Assembly: GCA_965178525.1 (NCBI GenBank)
Contig: CBCXVS010000129.1
Location: 1 to 19,522 of the forward strand
Origin: CBCXVS01 sp965178525
Lineage (GTDB): Bacteria > Tectomicrobia > Entotheonellia > Entotheonellales > Entotheonellaceae
Reading direction: 5' to 3'
DNA length: 19,522 nt
The number at the start of each line of letters is the position of its first letter. Within the stretch, counting starts at the first letter, position 1. The notes beneath the pieces were generated by a model. The model ran no database searches, was not told the DNA's origin, and was given only the letters and a program-made list of their open reading frames with translations. Positions 8,544-15,994 of this stretch are shown here, piece after piece. The position numbers and the translations under genes are program-made.

Positions 8544-8757
8544 ATCGACTGCGCACTCGCCGTTTGATTTCTTCCCACGAGAGCCCTGAAGCCGGATTGT
8601 TTATCAGGTTCGCCTTCCTCCGGGCCAGCTCTTGCTTCTGCCAGTCATGAACCGGAACGGCTTCGGGGGTCGCCGCTAGGTCATCCCAGAGGTCTTCCAC
8701 CAGCTGTAGCTTTTCCGCAGGGCTCAGATCAAAGACTGAAGGGGGTCGGGTAGGCAT
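8533..8757 (-). CDS. Addiction-module antitoxin
   Basis: The protein has 74 residues from the ATG at 8757, which is preceded by GGGAG at seven bases. An in-frame start at 8847 would add 30 basic residues without family character and overlap the end of the upstream gene. The sequence (LSPAEKLQLVEDLWDDLAAT near residue 11, then a segment of basic residues and SGLSWEEIKRRVRSR at the end) is characteristic of the 'putative addiction module component' family, which binds and neutralises RelE/ParE toxins. It probably also represses its own operon, although no DNA-binding domain is evident. It overlaps the toxin gene, so the two are translationally coupled. Confidence 0.85.
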   Translation of the reverse strand: MPTRPPSVFDLSPAEKLQLVEDLWDDLAATPEAVPVHDWQKQELARRKANLINNPASGLSWEEIKRRVRSRYGR

Positions 8758-8827
8758 GTTGTTACTCCCAATGCATCTATGTCTTCGGTCGATATTTAAG
8801 GCATTTTGTAATGTGTATCTTTTCCTT

Positions 8828-9867
8828 TTACAGTACATAGCGCTCAATCTTGACCGTACGCCCCTCTCGCGCCGACGTGATCATGGCCAGCGTCACTTCG
8901 ACTGCCCGCAGGCCGTCCACACCTGTAGCAGCCGGTTCGCGCCGGTCCACCACCGCGTGGTAAAAATCCTCCAGCTCATCGATATAATTGGCCAAAAGAT
9001 CACGGGAAAACTCGGCGGCGGTATGCACCGTTTCACTGATGATTTCAAGCGTCCCTTCCCGCGCTTCCCAGAGGGTGCCACGCCCGGCAATGCGACCATG
9101 GATACCGTAGACCACCACATCGTTCTGTGAATCGGGTAAGCGTCGGCCACAGCAAACCGTTGCCAAGGGGCCGTCCTCGAACCGCATGGCCATCGTCAAG
9201 AGCTGTTCAAGCGGCTGGCTTTGGGGCTGACCATCGGACAGGGCCGTGACCTCGACCACCTCTTGTTCTAGGAGAAAACGAAACAGATCGACGACATGGA
9301 CGCCTGTGCCCATCATGGTCAAGCGCCGCCAATTAAGTCGGGATCCTCCCACCATTGTTGCAAAGGCGGACGGAGCGCGGGCATGACCTGGCCACGGATG
9401 CCAAATCCCCATTGCCCCTGGACGAGCGCGACCGTGCCCAGTGCCCCCTCCCGGAGCGCCCGATGCGCTTCGAGGTGAGCCGGGTGGTAGCGCAGATGAA
9501 AGCCCACGCCCAACGTCACGCCGTGACGCTGGCAGGCATCAATCATGGCGATCGTATCCCCGCGGGTCGTCGCCATGGGCTTTTCGGTCAAGACGTGTTT
9601 GCCGGCTTGTGCGGCTTGTAGGGTATGCGTGGCATGTAACGCATTGGGTGAGGTGATAAACACGGCATCGACGCGCGCATCCTGCAGGGTCGCCTCGATG
9701 GAATCATACGCCGCGGCGGCACCATGCCGCTCGGCAAACGCTTCCGCCCGGCCCTGGTCTCGACTATAGACGGCGGCCAAGTGGGCATGAGGAGCCGCGT
9801 TGATGGCGGGTGCAATCTTGTTGTCGGCATGACGTCCTGTACTGATAATGGCCCATCCTAGTGTCAC
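8828..9867 (-). pseudogene. Gfo/Idh/MocA oxidoreductase with a frameshift
   Basis: The GTG at 9867, behind AGGAG, opens an NAD(P)-dependent sugar-type dehydrogenase: Rossmann start LGWAIISTGRHAD, then AVFITSPNALHA, and the family signature HVLTEKPMATT near residue 98. The first frame ends in TGA at 9319-9321 after QQWWEDPDLIGGA. The rest of the protein follows in the neighbouring frame (LTMMGTGVHVVDLFRFLL and onward, to the TAA at 8828). A single missing base at about 9319-9330 would restore about 346 residues, a normal family length. The site (GGCGGCGCTTGACC) is not a long homopolymer. It follows the DHA2 MFS gene by 16 bp, so the pair was one operon. The catalytic Lys of EKP is present; the damage is in the C-terminal domain. 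Confidence 0.82.
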
Positions 9868-9883
9868 ATCCTCTCTCCTCTAT

Positions 9884-11323
9884 TCATGAGCGCCGCAGCC
9901 GCCATGGCCAGTAACTTAGCGAAACCAGCACCGCGATGCCAGCCAAAACGGCGGAGACCTGGTAGATGTCTTGGAACGCCAGGACAAAGGCTTGGCTGCT
10001 GTGCGGGTCCGTGGCCATGCCTGGCTGCACCAGTGTGCGGGCATGGACATCGAGACGACTCGCAAACAGCGCGCCCATGAGCGCCACACTCGATACGGTG
10101 CCCATGCTCCGAGACATGGACAACAGCGCACCACCCGTGCCCAGTTGACCGCTTGGCACACTGTTCATGATGAGCGTCGCATTGGCCGCTTGAAAGAGTC
10201 CCATGCCCAGCCCCACGGCGATCATCCTCATCGTCACGTGCGCCACGGTTGCCTCGGCGTCCAGCAGCGTAAACCAAAACATCGCGCCCGAGACGATGAG
10301 GAGCGCGAGGGTCGTGAGGTAGGCCGGCGGCATGCGGTCTGAGAGCCAGCCGCCCAGTGGCGAGGCCACCGTGCCGACGACGGGCATGAGCATGAGCAAA
10401 AATCCGAGCGTTGTGGCATTGACCCGGAGCGTGTCAGCGACGTAAAAAGGCAGGATGAACCAGTTGACAAAGATGGCCAGGTGCATCAGAAAGGCCGCCA
10501 GCACCAGTGGCGCGATGACGCGATGGGTGAGCAAGCTCAAGTCGAACATGGGCTGCGGCGCCGTTCTCTCGACATAGGCAAAGCCGATGAGCGCGAGCGC
10601 AGAGAGGAGCAGCAAGAGGATCACCTGCGGCGTGGCCCATCCATTGCGGCCGCCCAAGGTGAGAAAGAGGATGCACGAGACCAGCCCGACAAACAGCGCG
10701 ATAGCGCCGCGCACATCGTAGGCCTGCGGGTTGCGCTGGGCCACCTCGCGCAACGCGGCGAGCGCGGCAAACATGATGAGCACGCCTAGCGGCGCCCGCC
10801 CGAGAAAGATGGCGCGCCATCCAAAGGCATCGACCAGCATCCCGCCGCCCCAGGCGCCCGCCACCATGCCCAAGGTCGTGAGGCCGGTCATCATGCCCAG
10901 AGCTTTGCCGCGCTCCTCAGCCGGAAAGATGCTGGCCACGAGCGCCGGGGCGGAGACCGAAATCAACCCGTTCCCCACGGCCTGCAGGACGCGGAAGGCA
11001 AAGACTATGGACAGCCACGGCGACAGGCCAATGAGGAGCACGGCCAGCGTATAAACCCCCACGCCAATGAAGTAGAATCGCTTCAGGCCGTAACGGTCAG
11101 CCGCATTGCCCAGGCTCAGTTGCAGCCCGGTGCTACTGCCGACATAGAAGATAATGACCCACTGCACCGTCTGTGCGTCGGTGCCAAAGCTCTTGGTGAT
11201 ATCGGGCAAGGCGACATTGACCGTCATGTCCAGGGAACACAGGAACATCCCCATCGAGGCCGCGATTAAACCCAACCACCTCGGCGCGCCAGAGTCTGCT
11301 CGATGATCGTCGTCAGATGTCAT
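9884..11323 (-). CDS. MFS drug exporter, DHA2-type (14 helices)
   Basis: This 479-residue protein has about fourteen hydrophobic segments. Helix 1 carries the DHA2 motif (LDMTVNVALPDI, about residue 31) and motif A follows helix 2 (GNAADRYGLKRFY, about residue 77). Later landmarks are FRVLQAVGNGLISVSAP near 110 and LGMMTGLTTLGMVAGAWGGG near 141. These mark a proton-driven exporter of the EmrB/QacA type in the inner membrane. It lies 99 bp downstream of chrB on the same strand and just upstream of the Gfo/Idh/MocA gene. A link with chromate resistance is possible through shared transcription, but nothing in the protein points to chromate as substrate. The gene appears intact; the stop is TGA. 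Confidence 0.87.
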   Translation of the reverse strand: MTSDDDHRADSGAPRWLGLIAASMGMFLCSLDMTVNVALPDITKSFGTDAQTVQWVIIFYVGSSTGLQLSLGNAADRYGLKRFYFIGVGVYTLAVLLIGLSPWLSIVFAFRVLQAVGNGLISVSAPALVASIFPAEERGKALGMMTGLTTLGMVAGAWGGGMLVDAFGWRAIFLGRAPLGVLIMFAALAALREVAQRNPQAYDVRGAIALFVGLVSCILFLTLGGRNGWATPQVILLLLLSALALIGFAYVERTAPQPMFDLSLLTHRVIAPLVLAAFLMHLAIFVNWFILPFYVADTLRVNATTLGFLLMLMPVVGTVASPLGGWLSDRMPPAYLTTLALLIVSGAMFWFTLLDAEATVAHVTMRMIAVGLGMGLFQAANATLIMNSVPSGQLGTGGALLSMSRSMGTVSSVALMGALFASRLDVHARTLVQPGMATDPHSSQAFVLAFQDIYQVSAVLAGIAVLVSLSYWPWRLRRS

Positions 11324-11422
11324 GCGGATATGCTTTCGTCGGAGGGTCAGGTATTGCTTCGTATAGTGCGGAAATTCATATCCCTTGTCAACTATATAGG
11401 GGATCGCATGGCGCGCTGAACG

Positions 11423-12382
11423 TCAAGCGGTTTCTTGTCCAAAGCGTATGTAGAGGGCATCTAACACCGGCATCATGGCCTGCAGAAGCGCATCGTCGTC
11501 TCGACTCTGATCGCGCACACCGCTGAGAATGGCTTCAAATCCGGCGGCCTCCGGCACGGGTATGCCGCCCGCGTCCAAGTAGTGTACCAGCATGCCGAGC
11601 CGAACCAGGCCCGTGTCGTGGGTGAGATTGAAACTGGCGAGCAACACTTCAAACGTCACCCGCTCGCCAATATGGGTAAAGCGGGCCGCGTCGAAATCGA
11701 AACCGATGGCTTGGGCTGGACAATCCTTGGGCGTTTTGAGCCAGAGGAAGCGGGCGTCGGGATCGATTAAACGCCGGATGAGCCAGGCACAGGCCACGCG
11801 GTCGACCCAAAGTTGAGCCCGAGTGGCCCAGATGCAATCCTGAAAATCAGCGGAGTTGCAGGGCTCGATCGCGGCCGCTACCGGATGCGGCTCGTCGGGT
11901 GAGAACCGACGTCTGACTGCGAGATCGAACTCGGCAACGGCCGCCTCGGCCTGAGCGAGACCGGCATCGGGGAAGTAGTCAATCTGGCGAATGGCGTCGA
12001 GATCGCGCTGGAGTTGCTGCAATGATCGGCGCGCTTGCGCCTCACGCCAAGTCGGCAGTTCGGTTTGGCGTTGACGAATGACCTTTAACAACTCGGCATA
12101 GTCCGGTCCGCGGTCGAACAGGACCGTAAACGCTGCACTTTCTTCCGGTGTGTGCGTTTCCACCTCCAGGAGATAAGCGGTGCCGCCAAGTTCTCGCACC
12201 ATACCCGCCTGCTCATCAAACGCGGTGTATAACGCGTCACGCCGCGGCAGGACATACACGCCATCCCGCAACACGGCGACGCCCAAGGTTTTCAGGGCGC
12301 GCCAGAGCCGAATTCGCGGCGTCTGGCTTTTGCCCGGTTGGCTAACGATAAATAGGAGCCATAACTTTTTTTGGTCGGACAT
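11423..12382 (-). CDS. chrB: Chromate resistance regulator ChrB
   Basis: This 319-residue protein has the two parts of ChrB. The N-terminal half (LWRALKTLGVAVLRDGVYVLP, about residues 26-47) resembles a PaaX-like winged-helix region. The C-terminal half is the ChrB domain (DCIWATRAQLWVDRVACAWL near residue 182, IDPDARFLWL and GFDFDAARFTHIGERVTFEV following). ChrB proteins control chr operons in response to chromate and may also act directly in resistance; that is family knowledge. It is divergent from chrA, and two copies of one palindrome lie in the gap, the nearest 23 bp upstream of its ATG. ChrB is the natural candidate to bind them, which is inference. The ribosome binding site is weak. 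The gene is intact. Confidence 0.9.
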   Translation of the reverse strand: MSDQKKLWLLFIVSQPGKSQTPRIRLWRALKTLGVAVLRDGVYVLPRRDALYTAFDEQAGMVRELGGTAYLLEVETHTPEESAAFTVLFDRGPDYAELLKVIRQRQTELPTWREAQARRSLQQLQRDLDAIRQIDYFPDAGLAQAEAAVAEFDLAVRRRFSPDEPHPVAAAIEPCNSADFQDCIWATRAQLWVDRVACAWLIRRLIDPDARFLWLKTPKDCPAQAIGFDFDAARFTHIGERVTFEVLLASFNLTHDTGLVRLGMLVHYLDAGGIPVPEAAGFEAILSGVRDQSRDDDALLQAMMPVLDALYIRFGQETA

Positions 12383-12404
12383 GTTGCAATTCTCATAACA
12401 TAGA

Positions 12405-12421
12405 TGTAATGTTAGTTACAT
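12405..12421. promoter_or_regulatory. Operator copy 1 between chrB and chrA
   Basis: TGTAATGTTAGTTACAT reads as TGTAAT-N5-TTACAT; with the preceding A it gives a perfect ATGTAA...TTACAT inverted repeat (12404-12409 with 12416-12421). The same 17-bp pattern recurs 35 bp further on. The site is 22 bp upstream of the chrB start, where a bound regulator would block chrB transcription. Two identical-architecture palindromes in a divergent regulator gap strongly suggest operators. The identity of the binding protein (ChrB) is inferred. Confidence 0.7.
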
Positions 12422-12439
12422 GAATCGATCGAAACGCAC

Positions 12440-12456
12440 TGTAATATACATTACAT
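12440..12456. promoter_or_regulatory. Operator copy 2 between chrB and chrA
   Basis: TGTAATATACATTACAT again reads as TGTAAT-N5-TTACAT, with a perfect TGTAAT...ATTACA inner repeat. It is spaced 35 bp from copy 1, about three and a third helical turns. It lies 92 bp upstream of the chrA ATG and just before the leader hairpin, so it probably overlaps or adjoins the chrA promoter. I could not place convincing -35 and -10 boxes for either direction. Confidence 0.7.
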
Positions 12457-12472
12457 CACAACCGGTCGCAAC

Positions 12473-12503
12473 GACCACCTCCCTTTACGAAAGGGGGGTG
12501 GTC
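12473..12503 (+). other. Strong hairpin in the chrA leader
   Basis: Bases 12473-12486 pair with 12490-12503 in a 14-bp stem (one G-U) closed by the three-base loop ACG. It sits between the operator pair and the chrA start at 12549, so it should be in the 5' leader of the chrA-SOD messenger. There is no T run after it, so it is not an ordinary terminator. It may stabilise the message, pause polymerase or control translation. The stem is too long to be chance. Confidence 0.7.
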
Positions 12504-12548
12504 AGGCAACTCGTATTGCACATCTTGTCCCACAGAAAGGGGGCTATC

Positions 12549-13979
12549 ATGCCACTCTCGCACGATCATCAGGCTGCGTCTCCATCGACGCCTGTGCCGG
12601 ACGCGGCGCTCAAGCCACGTGAGCCGACGCACAGGGTCCGTTTTTGGGAGGCGGTGCAGGTCTGGCTCAGGATTGCCCTGCAAAGCTTTGGCGGGCCTGC
12701 TGGACAGATCGCGGTGATGAACCGCATCCTAGTCGACGAAAAACGCTGGGTCAGTGAATCCCGTTTTCTCCATGCCCTCAACTACTGCATGCTCTTGCCC
12801 GGACCCGAGGCGCAGCAGCTTGCCACCTATATGGGGTGGTTGCTGCATCGCGTCCGCGGCGGGCTCACCGCCGGTATCCTGTTTGTCGTACCGGGCTTTG
12901 CCGCCATTTTGCTCCTGAGCATTCTCTATGCCGGATTCCAAGACCTCCGCCTGGTCCAAGCCCTGTTTTTCGGACTCAAGGCGGCGGTGTTGGCGATTGT
13001 GGTAGAAGCCGTGCTGCGCATTGGCCGCCGGGCCTTGAAAAACACCGTCATGGTCAGCATCGCCGGATTGGCTTTTATCGCGATTTTTATCTTCAACATT
13101 CCCTTCCCCTTGATTGTCTTGGCGGCTGCGGTTGCCGGCTACTTGGGTGGACGCTTTTGGCTCGATGCGTTTCTCGTCATCAAGGGACATGCCACGGAGC
13201 CCGCGTCCGGCGAGACGGTCGTGGATGCCATGCTCGCGGACCATGCCCCGGCGCATACGCTGCCGTCGTGGCGGCGCGCCGGCATCGTGGCCCTCGTCTG
13301 TCTCGTGTGCTGGTTCGCACCGCTGGCGGTATTCGTCCCGTTGCTTGGGAGCGGCAACATCTACGTGCAGGAGGGGGTGTTTTTTAGCAAAACCGCGGTG
13401 GTGACCTTTGGGGGCGTCTATGCCGTGCTGGCCTACATCGCCCAACAAGCCGTGCACACCTATGGTTGGCTGCAGCCGGGCGAGATGCTCGATGGCCTCG
13501 GCATGGCCGAGACCACCCCCGGCCCGCTCATCCAAGTGGTGCAGTTTGTCGGCTTCATGGGCGCGTATCGCCACCCCGGCGCACTCGACCCCATGCTCGC
13601 GGGTGTTCTAGGCTCCATTCTGACCACCTGGGTGACGTTTGTCCCGTGTTTTCTCTGGATTTTTCTCGGTGCGCCCTACATTGAAGCGCTGCGGGGAAAC
13701 CACTCCCTGAGCACCGCACTTTCCAGCATCACCGCGGCCGTCGTGGGCGTCGTGTTGAACTTGGCCGTCTGGTTTGCGCTGCACACGCTCTTTGGTCAGG
13801 TGAACGAACTGCACACCCTGGGCATGCGGCTGCTCGTGCCCCGCTGGCATACCCTGGACGGGGCGGCCCTCGTCATGACGAGCCTGGCCCTGGTGGCGAC
13901 TTTTCGCTCCAAGTTCGGGATGATTCCCACACTGGCCGGTAGTGCCGCCCTCGGGATGCTCTACCACATTCTATTCTAA
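12549..13979 (+). CDS. chrA: Chromate transporter ChrA
   Basis: This 476-residue inner-membrane protein exports chromate by proton-linked transport. Both CHR domains of the long-chain family are present. Domain 1 begins FWEAVQVWLRIALQSFGGPAGQIAVM near residue 30, with the family's FGGPxxQ and, further on, MLLPGPEAQQLATYMGW. Domain 2 has SKTAVVTFGGVYAVLAYI near residue 280 and GLGMAETTPGPLIQVVQFVG near 318. About twelve hydrophobic segments are visible. I chose the ATG at 12549, which has AAAGGGGG just upstream. An earlier in-frame ATG at 12420 would place 43 non-family residues across the operators and hairpin. Thirteen bp separate its TAA from the SOD-rhodanese gene, so the two form an operon. 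The gene is intact. Confidence 0.92.
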   Translation: MPLSHDHQAASPSTPVPDAALKPREPTHRVRFWEAVQVWLRIALQSFGGPAGQIAVMNRILVDEKRWVSESRFLHALNYCMLLPGPEAQQLATYMGWLLHRVRGGLTAGILFVVPGFAAILLLSILYAGFQDLRLVQALFFGLKAAVLAIVVEAVLRIGRRALKNTVMVSIAGLAFIAIFIFNIPFPLIVLAAAVAGYLGGRFWLDAFLVIKGHATEPASGETVVDAMLADHAPAHTLPSWRRAGIVALVCLVCWFAPLAVFVPLLGSGNIYVQEGVFFSKTAVVTFGGVYAVLAYIAQQAVHTYGWLQPGEMLDGLGMAETTPGPLIQVVQFVGFMGAYRHPGALDPMLAGVLGSILTTWVTFVPCFLWIFLGAPYIEALRGNHSLSTALSSITAAVVGVVLNLAVWFALHTLFGQVNELHTLGMRLLVPRWHTLDGAALVMTSLALVATFRSKFGMIPTLAGSAALGMLYHILF

Positions 13980-13992
13980 GAGGAGATCGATC

Positions 13993-14955
13993 GTGGAACG
14001 TACCATGATGCCAAATGAAGCCACCCCGTTGCGGACGGATCGCACGTACCACATGAAGCCGTTGCCGTTCGAGCCGAGTCGTCTCGATGGGCTCAGTGTT
14101 GGCCTGCTTCAGAGCCATTACGAAAATAATTATGGCGGCGCGGTCAAGCGCCTGCATGACATCCGCGCTCAGCTGACCCAACTGGACTGGGGCCAAACGC
14201 CGACTTTTGTGATCAACGGCCTGAAGCGCGAGGAATTGATGGCCGCCAATTCAGCACTGTTGCACGAACTCTATTTCGACAGCTTGGGGGGAAACGGTGT
14301 CTTGCGCCCAGGCGGCTTGAGTGTCGGCTTTGGACGCGACTTCGGCGCCTTTGAGCGCTGGCAGAACGAGTTTGTCGCGCTCGCCAAAGCGCTGGGCGGC
14401 GGCTCGGGCTGGGCGCTCTGTTCGTGGTCCTCGCGTGAGCATTGCCTGATCAATCACGGGGCCGCCGATCATACCCACTTGCTGGGAGCGGCCACGCCCA
14501 TTCTCGCTTTGGATATGTACGAGCACGCCTATCACCTGGACTACGGCGCCCATGCGCCGGCCTATATCGCCGCGTTCATGCGCCATATCGATTGGGAGAA
14601 GGTGAACGCGCGCTACACCGCCGCGGTTGAGCGCGACGCCGCGCCCTGGTCCGTCGCCCAGGCCGACGTCATGGACGCCGAGACGCCGTTTCTCATCCTC
14701 GACGTGCGCCGCGCCGGGACGTTCCAGGCGGCGCCCGACCTCATCGCCCAGGCTACGTGGCAGGATCCCGAGCGGGTGGAGGATTGGGCCATGTCACTGC
14801 CGCGTTCGCGCCCCGTGGTGGTCTACTGCGTCTACGGCCATGAGGTGGGACAATCGACGACGGCTATCCTGCGGTCCAAGGGCATTGACGCGAGGTATCT
14901 GGCGGGCGGCATTGAAGCCTGGAAGGCCGCCGGGTTGCCGGTGCAAGCGAAATGA
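13993..14955 (+). CDS. Fe/Mn superoxide dismutase fused to a rhodanese domain
   Basis: The protein has 320 residues from the GTG at 13993 (AGGAG, seven bases upstream). Residues 30-215 are an iron/manganese superoxide dismutase with the metal ligands in place: H42 in LLQSHYENNYGG, H91 in SALLHELYFDSLGG, and the Asp and His of LDMYEHAYHLDYG near residue 177. Residues 220-320 are a rhodanese domain with LILDVRRAGTF and the active-site loop VVVYCVYGHEVGQ, where Cys is followed by a six-residue loop. The CVYGHEV loop is typical of rhodaneses in chromate operons, and SOD-like ChrC proteins are known there. The fusion would couple superoxide removal, which chromate reduction makes necessary, to sulfur transfer or thiol chemistry. 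The exact role of the rhodanese is unknown. Confidence 0.88.
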   Translation: MERTMMPNEATPLRTDRTYHMKPLPFEPSRLDGLSVGLLQSHYENNYGGAVKRLHDIRAQLTQLDWGQTPTFVINGLKREELMAANSALLHELYFDSLGGNGVLRPGGLSVGFGRDFGAFERWQNEFVALAKALGGGSGWALCSWSSREHCLINHGAADHTHLLGAATPILALDMYEHAYHLDYGAHAPAYIAAFMRHIDWEKVNARYTAAVERDAAPWSVAQADVMDAETPFLILDVRRAGTFQAAPDLIAQATWQDPERVEDWAMSLPRSRPVVVYCVYGHEVGQSTTAILRSKGIDARYLAGGIEAWKAAGLPVQAK

Positions 14956-14961
14956 TCACGC

Positions 14962-15103
14962 TTAACACCCTCGGGCTTCGGCGAGCCGGAACATGTCCAC
15001 ACCACGGTGTAGGGTGCCGAATTCGTGGTCCACCAGGAGCCCCAACGGCGCGGCGAAATGGCTATCGGCCGCTGGGTCACAGAAGCCCAAATGATGGGAC
15101 ACG
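14962..15103 (-). pseudogene. C-terminal fragment of an unidentified protein
   Basis: The minus strand just beyond the SOD-rhodanese gene reads HHLGFCDPAADSHFAAPLG and then LLVDHEFGTLHRGVDMFRLA before TAA at 14962-14964. Composition and codon choice are those of a real, GC-rich gene, yet the frame begins nowhere: upstream it runs straight into the terminator hairpin at 15106. No start codon or ribosome binding site is present. I take it as the last 46 or so codons of a gene whose 5' part has been lost, with the break near 15104. I cannot name the family. Confidence 0.4.
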
Positions 15104-15105
15104 AA

Positions 15106-15135
15106 AAAAGCCACCGATCGAGATCGGTGGCTTTT
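15106..15135 (+). terminator. Strong intrinsic terminator
   Basis: AAAAGCCACCGAT pairs with ATCGGTGGCTTTT in a perfect 13-bp stem with the four-base loop CGAG. A T-rich tract follows on the plus strand (TTTTGCTTTT) and an A run precedes it, so it can work in both directions. It lies 150 bp beyond the chrA operon and would end that transcript; on the minus strand it would also end the cyclase transcript from 15203. Confidence 0.85.
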
Positions 15136-15202
15136 GCTTTTAGCAACTGTGTGATGGCAACCCATTGCAGCCATGACAGCTCGACATCATCGTCCCACCC
15201 GT

Positions 15203-15745
15203 CTAGTACGAAAAAATCCAACGCTCCCCAAAATCTTTTAATCCACGTAGGCGTTTATTCCATTCCAACTCCGCATGCCGTTTGGCACGGTATGCATTGA
15301 TATGGGTTTTGGCGCTGTCACTCAGTAAAATCTCGGAGCCTACGGCTTCATCTTCGAGACGAGCCGCATAATTGACTGCACCTCCAAATATATGGTTGTC
15401 CTTCATCACAACTGGCCCGACATCGACACCGGCGTGAATGGTGATCAAGTCATGACCCGTGTTGTCACGTAGCGCTAACACAAAGTCAAGCGCATCGGTG
15501 ACCGCGCGAAACACGACCAATAACCCATCGCCTCGGTTGCCGACCATCCATCCGCGATGTTGGGTGAGCAATGTTTCACACTGAGTGAAGTGGCTATCGA
15601 GGATGTCGCCCATCGTTTCATCGCCGAGCTTGTGGTACAGAGCGACTGAGCCATTGATATCTGTGAAGACGACGGCCAGAACCGCTATATTCTCTTTGTC
15701 TGCGTCCAGCACCCATTCTTTCAGTGTGTATTTACCCTGCGCCAT
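15203..15745 (-). CDS. Class III adenylate/guanylate cyclase
   Basis: This 180-residue protein is little more than one class III nucleotidyl cyclase catalytic domain. The metal-binding Asp residues are in VVFTDINGSVALYHKLGD near residue 26 and NRGDGLLVVF near residue 70. The Asn-Arg pair that stabilises the transition state is in AVNYAARLEDEA near residue 123, and HAGVDVGPVV marks the strand before it. I chose the ATG at 15745, with AGAGGGGG just upstream; an in-frame TTG at 15790 would extend it by 15 residues. No sensor or membrane domain is present, so input must come from another protein. It is divergent from the sigma factor region. cAMP rather than cGMP is likely from family frequency only. 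Confidence 0.82.
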   Translation of the reverse strand: MAQGKYTLKEWVLDADKENIAVLAVVFTDINGSVALYHKLGDETMGDILDSHFTQCETLLTQHRGWMVGNRGDGLLVVFRAVTDALDFVLALRDNTGHDLITIHAGVDVGPVVMKDNHIFGGAVNYAARLEDEAVGSEILLSDSAKTHINAYRAKRHAELEWNKRLRGLKDFGERWIFSY

Positions 15746-15854
15746 GAGCATCCCCCTCTGCACGAGAAGCGCCAACTTTTTACGGATCAATGTTCACATA
15801 CAATTTGTGACTATAGAGATAGTCCGGCAGGGGAGAAAGTGAGGTCATAGAGGC

Positions 15855-15914
15855 GTGGAGGAAATTTTTTCTCCAATAAAAACATGGTGTTAAGCGTTGT
15901 GGAAATTTTTTTCT
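15855..15914 (+). promoter_or_regulatory. Repeated GGAAATTTTTT(T)CT motif upstream of the sigma gene
   Basis: GTGGAGGAAATTTTTTCT (15855-15872) and TGTGGAAATTTTTTTCT (15898-15914) share a GGAAAT-T-tract core about 43 bp apart in the gap between the cyclase and the sigma gene. The first copy is nearly palindromic. GGAA-type -35 elements are common for ECF sigma factors, which often drive their own genes. I could not find a matching -10 at normal spacing, so the promoter reading is tentative. Confidence 0.35.
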
Positions 15915-15994
15915 GACCCGTTTTTTGTTGTGTTAGTACCAATTATACGAAAACCCAGTTTATTCCTGTGGTCTTAAACTCAGGAGCAATTGAG

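Noticed and set aside
9884..11323. A chromate-specific role for the DHA2 exporter
   Set aside because: Only proximity to chrB supports it; the protein has general drug-exporter motifs.
12420..12548. Earlier in-frame start for ChrA
   Set aside because: The extra 43 residues cross the second operator and the leader hairpin and do not resemble ChrA; the ATG at 12549 has a clear ribosome binding site.
12729..13574. 281-codon frame opposite chrA
   Set aside because: Composition (His, Gln, Gly, Asp) is typical of antisense of a membrane-protein gene.
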